From Acanthamoeba sp. SK_2022b (taxonomy: Eukaryota > Discosea > Longamoebia > Acanthamoebidae): a DNA stretch of 47,500 nucleotides. The first letter of the stretch is position 1. Every line of letters begins with the position of its first letter. The stretch spans positions 1-47,500 of the forward strand of contig JANDJZ010000145.1 of the NCBI GenBank assembly GCA_027943245.1. Reading direction: 5' to 3'. Below, piece after piece: positions 10,325 to 21,425 of the stretch. The notes beneath the pieces were generated by a model, which was not told where the DNA came from, searched no databases, and saw only the letters and a list, made by a program, of their open reading frames with translations. The position numbers were made by a program, and so were the translations under genes.

Positions 10325-10812
10325 ACTGCGGCGATCTGCGCAGTGGCTGGGTTAGTGCCACTGAGCGGCGCACGACCATGGTAGTCAAAGCTGCGCACCA
10401 GGACGCGCGAGGACTTTCTGCGTGTTGTTCTTCTGGTCAAGAACAGCCTGTACCCACCACACCTTTATTTTGGAGTTGGTTAATAATGCGTGTTGCTGAT
10501 ATTTTGGGGCTGTGAGGCTTTTGAGACGCTGTTTTGATTTATCATTATTTTGTAGGGGCGTGGGCAGGCGACGAGCGCACCACCCACACGAACATAAATT
10601 ATGCTGTCTGCTTACCCCGTAGGGCAGCAATAGACACTACCACGCACAACCTGGGTGCAATGGAAGGGGGTAGTGCCCAAAAGGTCCGCCTGCTTGATCG
10701 CAGACCCTTCCAGCAAGGTACGTATGCTTTTCACTGCCACCGCCTCCCCCTTATGTACCCCGCAGGCGCCGGCAAATGTTATGGGACCGCAAATTTCGTT
10801 CCCGCGCAAATT
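10325..10812. other. Intergenic region between acyltransferase-like and RhoGEF genes
   Basis: 488 bp expected to contain the first exon and promoter of the acyltransferase-like gene (minus). It also holds a spliced plus-strand small-gene candidate (10660-10905, listed separately). Around 10495-10555 it is AT-richer. I could not place the missing 5' exon of the acyltransferase-like gene here with consistent frame and splice sites. Confidence 0.4.
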
Positions 10813-10905
10813 TTAACCGGCAACGCTTATCTCTTGCGCGGAGGTGATGAAGATGAGAGGGGGTGGCACCTGCTCGTTGCGGGAGGCAGCGCCGAAGTAA
10901 TATGA
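10660..10905 (+). CDS. Candidate two-exon micropeptide gene, antisense to RhoGEF 3' end
   Basis: Possible small gene on the plus strand. ATG at 10660 opens a frame interrupted at 10718 by an intron-like stretch of 48 bp. That stretch starts GTACGTATG, runs through a strong pyrimidine tract and ends CCCGCAG at 10765; it looks like other introns of this window. Splicing gives about 65 residues (MEGGSAQKVRLLDRRPFQQG...), stop at 10903-10905. The frame is open with or without splicing. Exon 2 overlaps the last RhoGEF exon on the opposite strand. No family is recognised, and the codons could be a shadow. Low confidence. Confidence 0.25.
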   Translation: MEGGSAQKVRLLDRRPFQQGTYAFHCHRLPLMYPAGAGKCYGTANFVPAQILTGNAYLLRGGDEDERGWHLLVAGGSAEVI

Positions 10906-12959
10906 TTCCTTGGACTTGGTAAGCACTCGGAAGCCATGTGGCAGGTCGACTAGTAGGAGGATCGCTATGTGAGGAAAAAGGCCCCGCCGTAGGGCTCAGC
11001 GGGGGGGTGCGTACCTCTCTGGCCGCTCGTGTCGTCGACCGACTCAATCGACAGCAGATCGATCTGCGCAAGTGAAGAAGTTCGTCGTGACTACTCGCAT
11101 CGAAAGTGTGTATGTGTGGGAGTCGGAGGCCTACCTGGAAGAGGAACTTGTACTTGTGCTCCTTTTTGGCGTTGCGCTTGCCGCACACGAGGAGCTCGTT
11201 CAAGAGGAACAGCTGCACGTCCTTCACCTGATTCTTGTGCAGGTACTTCACTGCTCACGTGGCGCAAGCGATGAGATGGCGAGCGAGGATGCAGTTGTTG
11301 CTCATCAGAGTCGTACCCCTGGCTTCATTGACGAAACGTCTGCTGGGCGCCACCAGAACGGGAGCGTCGCGGCCAAAGCTGCGCTGGATGTCGGACACCT
11401 TCTGCATGTTCTCGGCCACCTTGAGCCTACGCGGAAGAAGGCAGAGAAGCAGAGGAGGCCATGAGGAAGGAACGCAGCGCAGGCTTGAGCGCCCGAGATG
11501 GGTTGCTGTGCGTACCGCTCGTTAAGGTAGTCAGCGACCTCCTGAGTCATCTTCAAGGCCTTGGAGAGGTCGTCGTAGTCAACGTGGCTCTCGTCGGTGT
11601 TCTTGAGCAGATCCTACATACACAAGCGACGCCGTATCGATGTGAGCTTGGGATCCTGGAGGAGGTGGTGAGCGAGAGGGGAGGAGAGCGGTGCCTTCAG
11701 GAGCAGGATGTAGCGGGGCACCCTCTGGATGGGCATGACTGTACGTTTTCGTTTTAAAAAAGGATGGTGAGCGAGGGGAGGGAGAGGAGTCCAATAAGAA
11801 TCGGAAGGAACGCACTGAGGTAGTCGCTGGCATCATGGAAAGAGCATTCGGGGTACTTGGCGGTGTCCTTGATGAACTGAGCGAAGCCCTTGTTCTCCTT
11901 CATGCAACGCAGGTACGTCTGCAGAGCTTTGCGGCAAAAGAAGAATGGAAGGAGAGGCGTGAGATATCGAGTAGCACTGCTTTGCCGGCGCCACGTCACA
12001 CCAACTACGTTTGTGCAACAATCAACAGCGGCAACGAGGTGCGGGCCATACCGTTCGAGTAGTTGCTGCTGTAGATGGTGTAGGTCTTGAGAAACGGGAC
12101 GAAGGTGAGGAACACATCTCCTATCTTCTGCTCGGGAGACCAGTTGTTGATCCTCTCCTCCAGCTCCTCCAGCAGCTTTGCATTCACTCTGTATGCCGAT
12201 CGATAAGCGTCACTTGGGAGATGTGCAGACATTGTTGAGTTGAGCGGTACCCAATGATGGTTTCCAGGTTGGAGAAGATGGTCTTGACCTCGTCCTGTTG
12301 GTGCGAAGTGATGAAGTGAGTGTTCCGAGGCCAAGAGAGAGGGCGCGACTTGGGGAGAGCAAAGCCACGGCGTGTCTTAGAACCTTGGAGAGGAGCGGTG
12401 TGTCACGCATGGAGAGACGCTTCATGAACCACTTGTCAAAGGTCTTGAGATAGCCCACATAGGCCTTCTCCGTGGACAAGATCTCTTGCGCGATATGCTG
12501 CCTCCTCTTGGCCTTACGGGCTTCCTCGCTTGATGGATCTAGAAGGGCCTCCGAAGAGGTCGAGGCCAGCGAATCGGTGCCCAGATTCTTCGTCATTTTG
12601 GTGATCTTGGCAGGCACGTAGAGATATGCCACAAAGCGAAGGAATGAGGAAATGTAATCCTTCTGCAGATCTGCGTCGATGAAGAGCAGCTCGAAGGTGT
12701 GCAGAACGAGGATGACCTGCTCGAAGACGAGGAAGTAGGTGAAGAAATTGTTGGATGTGTAGCTGGCATCGATGAGGAAAAGCGGTGACAGAAGGAAGAG
12801 GACAACAGCAGGCAGAAGAAGATAGACGAGGGGCGGCTGTATGAGCGCGGCCAGAGGCGTTGCCGACGAAGGCTTGGGTTTCAGTTTAGGCAGCACCACC
12901 CTATGGACGAAGTAGGGGAAGGCCGCAAACTCCAACAAATACACTAACCAGCCCCACAT
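10813..12959 (-). CDS. RhoGEF (DH-PH) with N-terminal membrane segments
   Basis: Dbl-type guanine nucleotide exchange factor for Rho-family GTPases. The first about 125 residues are strongly hydrophobic, with LVYLLLPAVVLFLLSPLFLI and FFTYFLVFEQVILVLHTFELL, suggesting several membrane helices. The DH domain begins at RRQHIAQEILSTEKAYVGYL (about 12500-12440, conserved region 1). It continues with LLEELEERINNW, YLRCMKENKGFAQFI and MPIQRVPRYILLLK (conserved region 3, about 11740-11700). The PH domain follows: QLFLLNELLVCGKRNAKK, YKFLFQV and GFRVLTKSKESYYFGAASR. The frame stops at 10813 soon after SRNEQ, so the usual C-terminal PH helix is not apparent; it may be degenerate or in an unseen exon. 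Membrane anchoring is inferred and would place Rho signalling at a membrane. Confidence 0.85.
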
Positions 12960-13110
12960 CTTGTTGGGCGGCCAAGCTCAATCAATCACCTTCTGCTTCC
13001 AGCCGTGTCCAGCGTTCGTGTTGCTTACGGCTTCTAATTAATTCCGACTTTTTAGTGCTTTTCTCTTTCCTGCTTTTCCGAAGCAAAGTAAAAGAAAAGA
13101 CATACTGAAG
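12960..13110. promoter_or_regulatory. Divergent promoter region, RhoGEF / Kelch-BTB
   Basis: 151 bp separate the start codons of the RhoGEF (-) and the Kelch-BTB gene (+), so both promoters share it. It is AT-richer than its surroundings near 13030-13110. No known element identified. Confidence 0.45.
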
Positions 13111-15692
13111 ATGGAGGCCGGGGAGAGGGAAGAGTGCGAGCAGGAAGAACAAGAGCAAGAGGAAGTACAAAGCGAGGAAGAACAGGAGGAGTTGTGGACG
13201 GAGACCAGTCTCGATTTTGCGCCATTTCTGACGGTGGCGGGCCTCCGTCGCTCACAGCAAAAGGCCACGGGGTTGGACCCTAAAGCCAGCAAGAGGGCGC
13301 ACATCAAATCGAAGAAGAAAGGTTTGTCACCTGTACTTTTATTATCTTTATCGATTTATTTATTTGTTATATTTTATTATTTTTTTAGTGATAATTCTTC
13401 AATTTTTTTGAGTAGACGGCTTCGAAGAGCTGAAGAGGCCACAGAGCGAGCAAGAGGGCGGCGAATGGCCGGGAGAGCGGTACGGCCACACGGCGGTCGT
13501 GGAGGAGCGTGGCGGCGGAGTGCTGCTTGTGTGGGGCGGCTCCGACCCTCTAGGCATTTTCTTGCGCGACCTCTGGCACTACAACTTTGGTAGCCTCTTC
13601 CTTTCCTCCCACCGATACCGGCTCACCGTTGCCCGCGTAGTATGTGCATCGTCATCGACTAATATCATGGCGATGATGGTGGTTGTACTTGTGGCGCACG
13701 CAGAAAGTAATAAGTGGGGCAGGATCGAAGCCGAGGGAGGGCCACCGGGACGTCACTTCCACAGCGCGGTGATGTACGAAGGCTGCATGTACATCTTTGG
13801 CGGCACGTCCAACGGATACTACAACGACCTCCACCGCTTCGACCTCAGTACGGCCTGAGAGTCTCCGCCTCTCTCCGCCTGGCTTGCGCTACTCACACGC
13901 GCTGCGTTACAGACGATGGCCAGTGGTCGGTCGTATTGCCGGCCAACAGGGCACCATCGCCGCGGTACGGCCACTCGGCGGTGGTGCATCGCTACTCGAT
14001 GTACGTGTTTGGCGGCTACGACAAGGTACACGGCGTGCTCCCGCACATGTCGAGCTTCGCTCTCCAGCATCGCCGTATGTAACCTCTCCGCCCTCCTCGT
14101 GGCGATGCTCGCGAATACCAAGGATGGGTTCGAGTGCAACGACCTGTACGAGTTCAACTTTATCAATCGGCAGTGGCGCAAGGTCAAGACGAAGGGCATC
14201 ATACCCAAGGACCGGTACCGCGGCTGCTTCGTAGGGCCTCTTCGACGTATCAACTTGAGGCCGCTCACCTTCTATTCTCTTGCGCACATGCGCGTGGTAG
14301 ATACCATCATACGGCGGTAGTGCATGGAGGCTCAATGTATGTGTTTGGTGGCAAGAAATCGTTCAACGAGATCGTCGAGTATCGGTTCAGTACGTATTCT
14401 GGGGTGTGGTGGTGGCAGCGGTGGGCCACTCACAGTCTGTCGTTTGGTGTGGGCAGGCACAGAGACGTGGTCGCTCGTGCAGTCGGAAGGCTCTGGCCCG
14501 CGGCCGCGATGGGGCCACGCGGCGTGCGTGTGGCGTGGCGGGATGTGGATCTTCGCCGGCCGCGACAACGTGTTCTCGTTTAAAGACCTCCTTGTCTTCC
14601 ACTTTGGTTCGTTGAGTGCAGCCCTCCCTTCGCCTCAGGCATAACTGATCAGTGGCGACATTATGGATCCATTTCTCACTCTGCAACTATGCAGAGAGCG
14701 GGCGCTGGCAGCGCATGGCGACATCAGAGGGCATCAGTGAGAGGGCCTACCACTCGTTGGTAGCCTACGGTGACCACCTGTATTCGTTTGCAGGATGCAA
14801 CATCTTCCACTTTTGCTTCAACGACCTCTTCATCTACAACCTGGGTAGCACGAGCTCCTTCTCACTTTGTCCATTTGCTGCGACATGTCTCTGACGCGTT
14901 GGACTCCGCAGTCGATGGGCACGGAGGAGCACCCAATACGCTCGTTGATGACTTCAAGAACCTGCTGGACGATCCATCGCTCAGCGACATCACTTTCGTC
15001 TTCCCCAACGAGGGCGACAAGAAGATCAGAGCCCACAAAAACATCCTCTCTGCCCGATGCGCACCTATGCAAGCGCTGCTTCGCTCCGGTACCTACTCCC
15101 CTCCTCCTGCCATACCTCCATGCCCCCAGGCCCCTAACTCGTCGATAGGAATGAGAGAGGCGTACAGTGGGGTTGTGGTCATCGACAGCGAATACGCGAC
15201 CTTCTATGCACTGCTCGAGTTCCTTTATACGGGTAGCAGAGAGCTGTGTCCCCTTCAACCACTCATGAGGAACCGTAGCTTATACAAGCGCTCTTTCCTT
15301 CTGCAGGCCAAGTCTTCATGCAAGCAGATGGTCTTGTAGATCTGCTGCAAATTGCGGACCAGTATCAGCTCGAGCGGCTCAAGTACTTGTGCGAACGGAA
15401 GATAATCGGGTATGTGGATGCGGAGAACGCGGTCAACCTCCATCTCCTCTCCGAGCGGGTCCAAGCGCCCGACTTGGCCAAGCACACTCTCGAGTACTTG
15501 GCCAAGAATTGGTCAACATTGGGAGCGCTCGTTCATTCAGAAGCTACTTTGCTCAGCAAGCAACAGATCGAACGCATCGAGAGAGTGTGGAAAAAAAGGT
15601 ACGGAGGCGCGGATGATGGAAAGGCATCGCAGACCACTATCGCGAGTACAGAGACGACTGTGGTGCACGAATCTTCAGGTGTTCTGAACTAA
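13111..15692 (+). CDS. Kelch-repeat BTB protein
   Basis: Multi-exon gene for a beta-propeller plus BTB protein, probably a Cullin-3 substrate adaptor by family analogy. A Glu/Gln-rich N-terminus (13111-13320) precedes about six Kelch repeats: RYGHTAVVEE...LLVWGG, RHFHSAVMYEGCMYIFGG, RYGHSAVVHRYSMYVFGG, YHHTAVVHGGSMYVFGG, RWGHAACVWRGGMWIFAG and RAYHSLVAYGDHLYSFAG. Almost every repeat sits in its own exon. The BTB domain (about 14950-15410) has LSDITFVFPNEGDKKIRAHK, SARCAPMQALLRSG and YALLEFLYTG. A BACK-like helical stretch follows, LLQIADQYQLERLKYLCERK, to the stop at 15690-15692. Kelch first and BTB after is the order of LZTR1-like and amoebal proteins, not of animal KLHL proteins. The intron at about 13322-13412 is AT-rich. 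Confidence 0.9.
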
Positions 15693-15695
15693 AGG

Positions 15696-17682
15696 TTAAG
15701 AGTCACTCGGAGGGCACTGCGTGTGTGAGCAAAGGCTCAGTAAATCTACGCCTGCTTCATCCGCGTAGTCAAACGCATCCTTTCCCTGCAGTCTCGCAGA
15801 GTCAGCCAACCGTACGCGCAACCAGGGAAAGAGCCGTACCAAGTGGCACGCCAGGCTCGGGTTTGCCTTGTATCCGAGGAGAAGGCGAATCATGCCCTGG
15901 CGTCGTCGAGTGAGTCCAGGCCAAAGAGAAGGAAGAGAGCTGGATGGTACCTCATCCTTGTTGCGCACGGCAGCGATCAAGGCTGTGTACTTGGTACGCG
16001 ACGTCTGCGCATTCACTTTCGCGCCATTCTCCAGCAGCATTCGAGCTGTGGCGATACTTCGCGCCTTGACGGCGAAGATGAGCGGAGTGATGCCTCGTTT
16101 GCTGGTCTTCACGTTGACGTCGGCGTTGTGCTGAAGAAGAACCGTTACTGTCTCACCTCGCGCCTTCTCGCAAGCAAAAGTGAGCGCCGTGCTTCCGTTC
16201 TGGTTGCTCGCGTCCTTGGCTCCTTGGTGCAGCAGACATGACACGATCTGATGAAAGCCCTCCTAATCCATTTGTGAGTAGAAGCCTCATCGAAGCGGGA
16301 CAAAAGAGACGCAGTACCTTGGCTGCAATCATCAAGCAAGTGCTCCCGTTATTTGTTCTGGCATTGCAATCCGCTCCGGCAGCGAGTAAAATTTGGAGGG
16401 AGCCCAAGTGACCTTCGCGAGCTGCGTACATGAGTGCCGTAATGCCGTGCCTATCCGCCATATCTAGAGGCCCAAGCGGATCAGTTTACCATGAACCCTC
16501 GCAGAGTGCCATAAGAGAGCTTACCAAGGGCCGCGCCTTGTGCGCAGAGTGTTGCTACAATGTGGTCGTGCCCTTTCATAGCGGCGACCATCAACGCGGT
16601 ACACTCAGAAAGTTTATCTTGCGCGTTGACGTTGAGAGACACTAAAGCAGAAAAACGGGGAGACTTAGGGAAACGGACATTGAAAACACCACCATGGTGA
16701 GAGATGTACCTTCGGGTAAGCGCAACATCTTCTGGATTAGCTTGACGTGGCCCTTCTTGCACAGCCAAAAGAAGTGCTTCCACTGAAAGAGCTCTCTTTT
16801 CCTGGCCTCGGCTTCCTGGCACAGCTGGTGGTGCTGACGCAGAGTAGCAAGAACAGAGACGCATGCATCTCTCCAACCGCGCTTGGCTGCGAAGCAGGGT
16901 TAGGCCTCATGTCCTGTATGAACGTTTCTTGGTTTACGTACGATGGTAGTCGAGATTGCCTACATGATGACCGTATACAGCATGCCAGAAGCTCTCGTCG
17001 CAGCATATGCTCTGCCACGCACGCGACACCAGTTGTACGCTGCACTTGCAAGTCAGCAGCCCTTCAAGCAACGACGGTCCGTTAACACGCACCTCGCCAG
17101 GATCTCCAGAGGAGACAGGAAGTGTAGTATGTTCATAAGAACCTCGGCCGGTAGTTCCGAGAGCCAGCTGATACTCTAGTCGCGAGTTGTGAGCAGCATT
17201 CAGCGCGAAGGACCTGGAGGTCCATACCTTGCTATGCGTAGGAGAAGCTGGTGTTGCCGTTTTTGCTACTTTATGCCGGCTGTACGCACAATCGAGCTCT
17301 TCCTCACCATCGCTTTGTGTTTCGCCTTCTTGTGTCCAGCAGGAGTCGTATTTCCTGGGGTGCGGCGTACGTTGTAGCGTGGACATAGCTGGGAGCGTGT
17401 AGAGTGCAAACTCAAACCTTTTGGGTCGCTGCTCGAGTGTAGGTTCGATGGAGTCAGTGGCCTGCTTGGCAACGCGGACGGTGATCTACTGGAAGTATGA
17501 GATGGCGGCTTGAGCATCGGACTTCTTGAGTAACGTACCGAGCTGCCGTGCGTGCTCTTGAGCTCGCGCACTAGCGACGCGGTCGACGCGTGGCGTACTT
17601 CGATGTCAAGCTCCTGCGTTGTCATATTGAGCCGGACCACGAGCGTCCAATCTTCTAGGATAACCTTCTTGAGATCGGTCAT
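15696..17682 (-). CDS. F-box and ankyrin-repeat protein
   Basis: Probable SCF ubiquitin-ligase adaptor: the F-box binds Skp1 and the ankyrin repeats would bind the substrate. The N-terminus (MTDLKKVILEDWTLVVRLNM) is of unknown fold. The F-box reads LSELPAEVLMNILHFLSPLE, then ILASVQLVSRAWQSICCDES, spliced across about 17096-17050. Next comes a WKHFFWLCKKGHVKLIQKML stretch and about six ankyrin repeats: ECTALMVAAMKGHDHIV, GITALMYAAREGHLGSLQIL, NGSTCLMIAAK, NGSTALTFACEKARGETVTV, GITPLIFAVKARSIATARML and YTALIAAVRNKDE. The last repeat (GKDAFDYADEAG) follows an optional in-frame intron near 15790-15840. The stop codon (15696-15698) lies 3 bp from the stop of the convergent Kelch-BTB gene. Confidence 0.88.
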
Positions 17683-17909
17683 GATGCGCTGTGCTCTTCT
17701 TCTTGTACTGCAGCTGCAAAGTACGAATGGACTTCATGGCTCGACCATGCTTGCTTCAGTTGGAGATTTGCCTGCGTTTTTGTCTTGGCGGGAAGGTTAT
17801 CTTGTTTATTATTCCTGCCTCTTTTCTTCGCTTTTCTCGGCACATGTCCTGCTCGAGGTGCTGCGTCCGGGCAGGCTGGGCGACAACATGACGTAATGTA
17901 CACGGCTAC

Positions 17910-18646
17910 TCATTTGCCGACCATGATCCGAACGAACTTCTCGTAGTCAAAGTTACCAGACGAGTCCGCGCCCGCAGCGAACACCTCCCTCAGCTGGTGT
18001 AGAGGCACAATAAGGCGTCAATGACAACGTTGCGCTGTGCCATCAGTCCCGGTATCAGCCGTACCTCCTTATCGCTGAGCTTGTCACCAAGCGTGGTAAG
18101 AGCAGTGCGAATATCCTCAACGTTGAGCGAGCCGCTGTCATTAAGATCGAAGGTGTTGAAAGCCTTGAGGATGGCGTCTTCGTTGTCCATCTTTGTAAGT
18201 TTCCTGCACAGTGATGAAGTTGGGTTTGTTAGCGCTGACTAATATGGAGCAGGCAACACTCGAAGAGAAAAGGCTGAGGGGAAGAGTGTACCTCGTGAGA
18301 ACGCCAACGAACTCGGTGAGATCAATCGTTCCAGTCTTAGAGACGTCAGCCTCCTTGATCATGTTGCGAATCTCACTGTCCTTGGGGTGCATCTCTGTGC
18401 AATTCGTTATCGTCAAGATTGGTCACCTTGATTCAACCGCAGTGGGAAAGCAACACTTACTCAAAGCCATCATGGCGGTCTTCAACACGTCAAAGTCCAC
18501 GGTTCCGCGACCCTCCTTGTCCATGAGGGCGAACACGCCCTGATACTCGGAAATCTGCTCTTGGCTGAGGAACTCCTGTAGCGTGGGAAAACTCGTTCAG
18601 CTACCCTGAAAAGATTAGTGGGCATAGTAGAGACCCAACATACCAT
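17910..18646 (-). CDS. Calmodulin-like EF-hand protein
   Basis: Calcium-sensor-like protein of 147 residues from five exons: 18646-18644 (the ATG alone), 18575-18461, 18394-18292, 18203-18065 and 17993-17910. All phases agree. Four EF-hand positions can be seen. EF1 (MDKEGRGTVDFD) has lost the first Asp. EF2 (DVSKTGTIDLTE) and EF3 (DLNDSGSLNVED) have the D-x-[SND]-x-G pattern ending in an acidic residue. EF4 (AGADSSGNFDYE) lacks the first Asp. Two competent loops are therefore expected. Length and layout fit calmodulin, centrin or a myosin light chain; LSQEQISEYQGVFALMD and a final FVRIMVGK favour a calmodulin-like protein. A start codon isolated in its own exon is also found in many calmodulin genes. 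Confidence 0.85.
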
Positions 18647-18840
18647 GTATGTAAAAGATGAAAGGGAAGCTTAGTCGATGGGCGTAACCTCAAGTTCTAC
18701 CAGCACGTTTGTCGAACGGACAGGTCGTCACCTTTTTGGGTGTTGTGGCACGATTGATTGCGGATTGGTGGTTTGTTTGTTTGGCGGCAGTTACAAAATA
18801 ATTACAATTTTCTTCCCTAGAAACGGCCACAGCTGGCGCC

Positions 18841-21113
18841 TCAACCGAGGAGGGACACCTGGGTGCCGTCGTGGTAGAGGGTGGCCGTGAAGTAGAGCGG
18901 CGGCTTGTGCTTCTCGTACACGTGGTCCCACGAATGGATCAACACCTGCAACAGGAGTAAGTATGAGCTTCAAACTCACGGGAGTAGAGAGCACGACGTA
19001 CGTCGTTGAGGTAGACGTGGACAGTGAGGTCGAGTCCCGGGTAGAAGTACTCCAACCAAAAGCCCACACGATCGCCCTGACCGTAGGTGGTGAAGCCCTC
19101 GTACTGGGCCGTGGCCCGCATCTTTCCGTTGGACGTGTACCCGTAGTTGAAGCTGTCCTTGTCGAACCCCACGAACTTGATCTCCAACTGCCAGCCAAGC
19201 CTCGTCAGTCGACCGACCAGAGGAGAACAGAGAACGAGAGGGGGGGGGGGAGACCGTACGCTCCACTCGCTATCGGCGATGCCGAAACCGATGTTCCAGG
19301 GAGTGGGCTTCTTATCGACCACCGCCTCGAAGTACCAGAACGGCTCCGCTCCCGCCTGTGTCGAGGTTCGGTGAACTCAGTCCCTACGTTCCGAGTTGTT
19401 TGCAACCACAACAAGCGATGCGAGCGGCGACTACCTTGATGGGCCGTGAAGTCTGCACCGACACGTTCGTGGAAGTGGGGCCCTTGACCTTGGCCGTGCA
19501 GCCTTCGTTGGTGACCTTGATCCCGGTCGGCTTGCGGTCCTTCGACCACTGCGACCACGGACGATCGACTCGACAAGATGAGCGCTCGCGTACGCGTGTA
19601 GAGAGAGAGCGAGAGAGAGAGTAGAGTAGAGTAGACGACAAGAGGTCTTCTACTACGTACACGGTGCGGGTAGGCGAGGGAACGATAGAGCGTGCGCCAG
19701 GAGGCCTTCTTCTCTTCCGACACTCGCACCAGGTGGTCTTTGAGGAAGGGCTTGGCCTCGAGACACCTCTCGCGCCACAAGCTACGCCGATGATGATGAT
19801 GATGACCCACAACCCCCACCAGCAGCACATTAGCCGATACTGAAAGAGAGAGGGGGTCTGGTCCAGACACACAACGACCGTCGTGATCGAGAAGAGGCAC
19901 CTGTTGTCCTCGGAGATGCGCTTCCACGAGTGTGACACGAGAGCGACAGTGCAGAGGGTGCGCACTTCGAGGAACGAAAAGATGCGCACCACGATCTCCT
20001 CCCCAAAGTACTCCGCCGGATCCCGGCCGATCCCTGGCAGCCGCGCGCAACGCCAACACAGACACGAGCAGGTGAGCTCACCGTCTTCGCCAAGCCACGA
20101 CACACAGACAGACGCGTGCAAGCAATTCGGACTCGAGGTGTGATCGAGCGGTGATTACCGTAGGGAGTGTCACGCATTAGCGTGTAGACGAGAACGGCGC
20201 CAGAAAGCGGGCTGACCACGAGCAGCCGCCAGCCCTCACGCAAGACGAGCGGCAGCTTGGTTCGCCGCACACGCCTGCCGCGGTGGTCGACCACGCCGAC
20301 CTCGATCCCTTCGCCCTCGAACACCTCTTCGAGGTACTCGCCGGGCGCCCACGGCCACACCTCGTCCTCGATGATGATGTCACCGCCAGCGGCACCCGGC
20401 ATGCCCACGCCGATTTGACCCGGAAGCTCGTCGTGGAGAAGGAGCGAGCCATCGACGTGAGGGTCGTTGAAGCGAAACAGGGCCACGCGAGGCATCGCAG
20501 AGTTGAGGGCGGAAGTGAGGAAAGCGTGGGAGTTGAGAGTGCGAGAGGTGCCGAAGGACTGAGGCGAAGCAATAAGAAACGGAGACTGTGCCGGCGTCGT
20601 CGACGTAGCGGCAGCTTGATCGTCGGCGCACAAGGAACGATCTACCACGACATCTTTCGAATTGGTTCGCGAAACGCCTGGGGTCCTGGATTGGGCGTGC
20701 AGAGCTTGGAAATGGCGCCGAAAGGGTGAAGGTGGCAGAGGGAGGGCAGAGCTGGGGGAGGGATAACGATGAGGTGAAAAAATAGTGTAGGGTTGGGGGA
20801 GGCCGGTCTCGTTCGTCTTCGCTTCGGGATCTTGGGGCTGCTCTGCTCCGTCCACATCCACCACGCTTCCGTCCCCCTCCTCGTTGTTGGGTGGGGTGGA
20901 GAGAGGAGCGAAGTGCCTCATTGGACTCGCAATTGATCTGGCGTATCCAGGATGCGAAGATGCTAACACTGGATATCCAAGCGGCGAAGCCCCTACCACG
21001 TGATAGGGCGAGAAGGGGTGCCCCATCGAAGAATGACGCGGTGGCGTTGTGGCTGAGAGGCGCATGTTGCCTCTAAAGGCTTCCATACCATTCGAACAGT
21101 TTTCTCCATTCAT
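18841..21113 (-). CDS. F-box and SPRY-domain protein
   Basis: Probable E3-ligase adaptor. The first about 190 residues (21113-20540) are Ser/Pro-rich, low in complexity and probably disordered. The next part (20540-20160) is not recognised: RVALFRFNDPHVDGSLLLHD, an Asp/Glu-rich IIIEDEVWPWAPGEYLEEVF and REGWRLLVVSPLSGAVLVYT. A splice leads to the F-box: YFGEEIVVRIFSFLEVRTLC then TVALVSHSWKRISEDNR, followed by LWRERCLEAKPFLKDHLV. Last is a SPRY/B30.2-type domain: GAEPFWYFEAVVDKKPTPWN, IGFGIADSEWS, GYTSNGKMRATAQYEGF, YGQGDRVGFWLEYF, LTVHVYLNDV and PPLYFTATLYHDGTQVSLLG. The F-box plus SPRY pair resembles FBXO45-type adaptors. CT-rich introns occur (about 19600-19625). Confidence 0.85.
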
Positions 21114-21425
21114 GTTTTCTCAATACTCAACTGTCCGTCGTGGTGCCAAGGACACGCAGCAGGAGCTAAATCGCCAAGGTGTGAATGTTCGGATCAATGC
21201 ACAAGTTTGCCGTGCAACTTTCTTCCTCCAGCCCTCCAGCTAGCTGTGCGACTTGTCGACCGAAAAAGGAACCACACAAAAGAAAGGATAAGCGAGGCCC
21301 CTCCAGCGTGGAGGGGCAAGGGCTCCTTTGATGGTGGTGTTGGACACTCCATACGGTAAAATGAACTAGTTACATTAACGGGTGTTTGTTTGTTGCAACA
21401 AAAGCTGCCGGGGGCAGTTGGGCCC
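21114..21425. other. Intergenic region upstream of F-box/SPRY gene
   Basis: 312 bp with the F-box/SPRY promoter on the minus strand and the 3' UTR of the DENN gene. I see no conserved element or credible reading frame. Confidence 0.4.

Noticed and set aside
9257..10384. Plus-strand frames opposite the acyltransferase-like gene
   Set aside because: Composition (alternating Glu, Arg, Gly, His) is typical of antisense shadows of GC-rich exons; no domain is seen.
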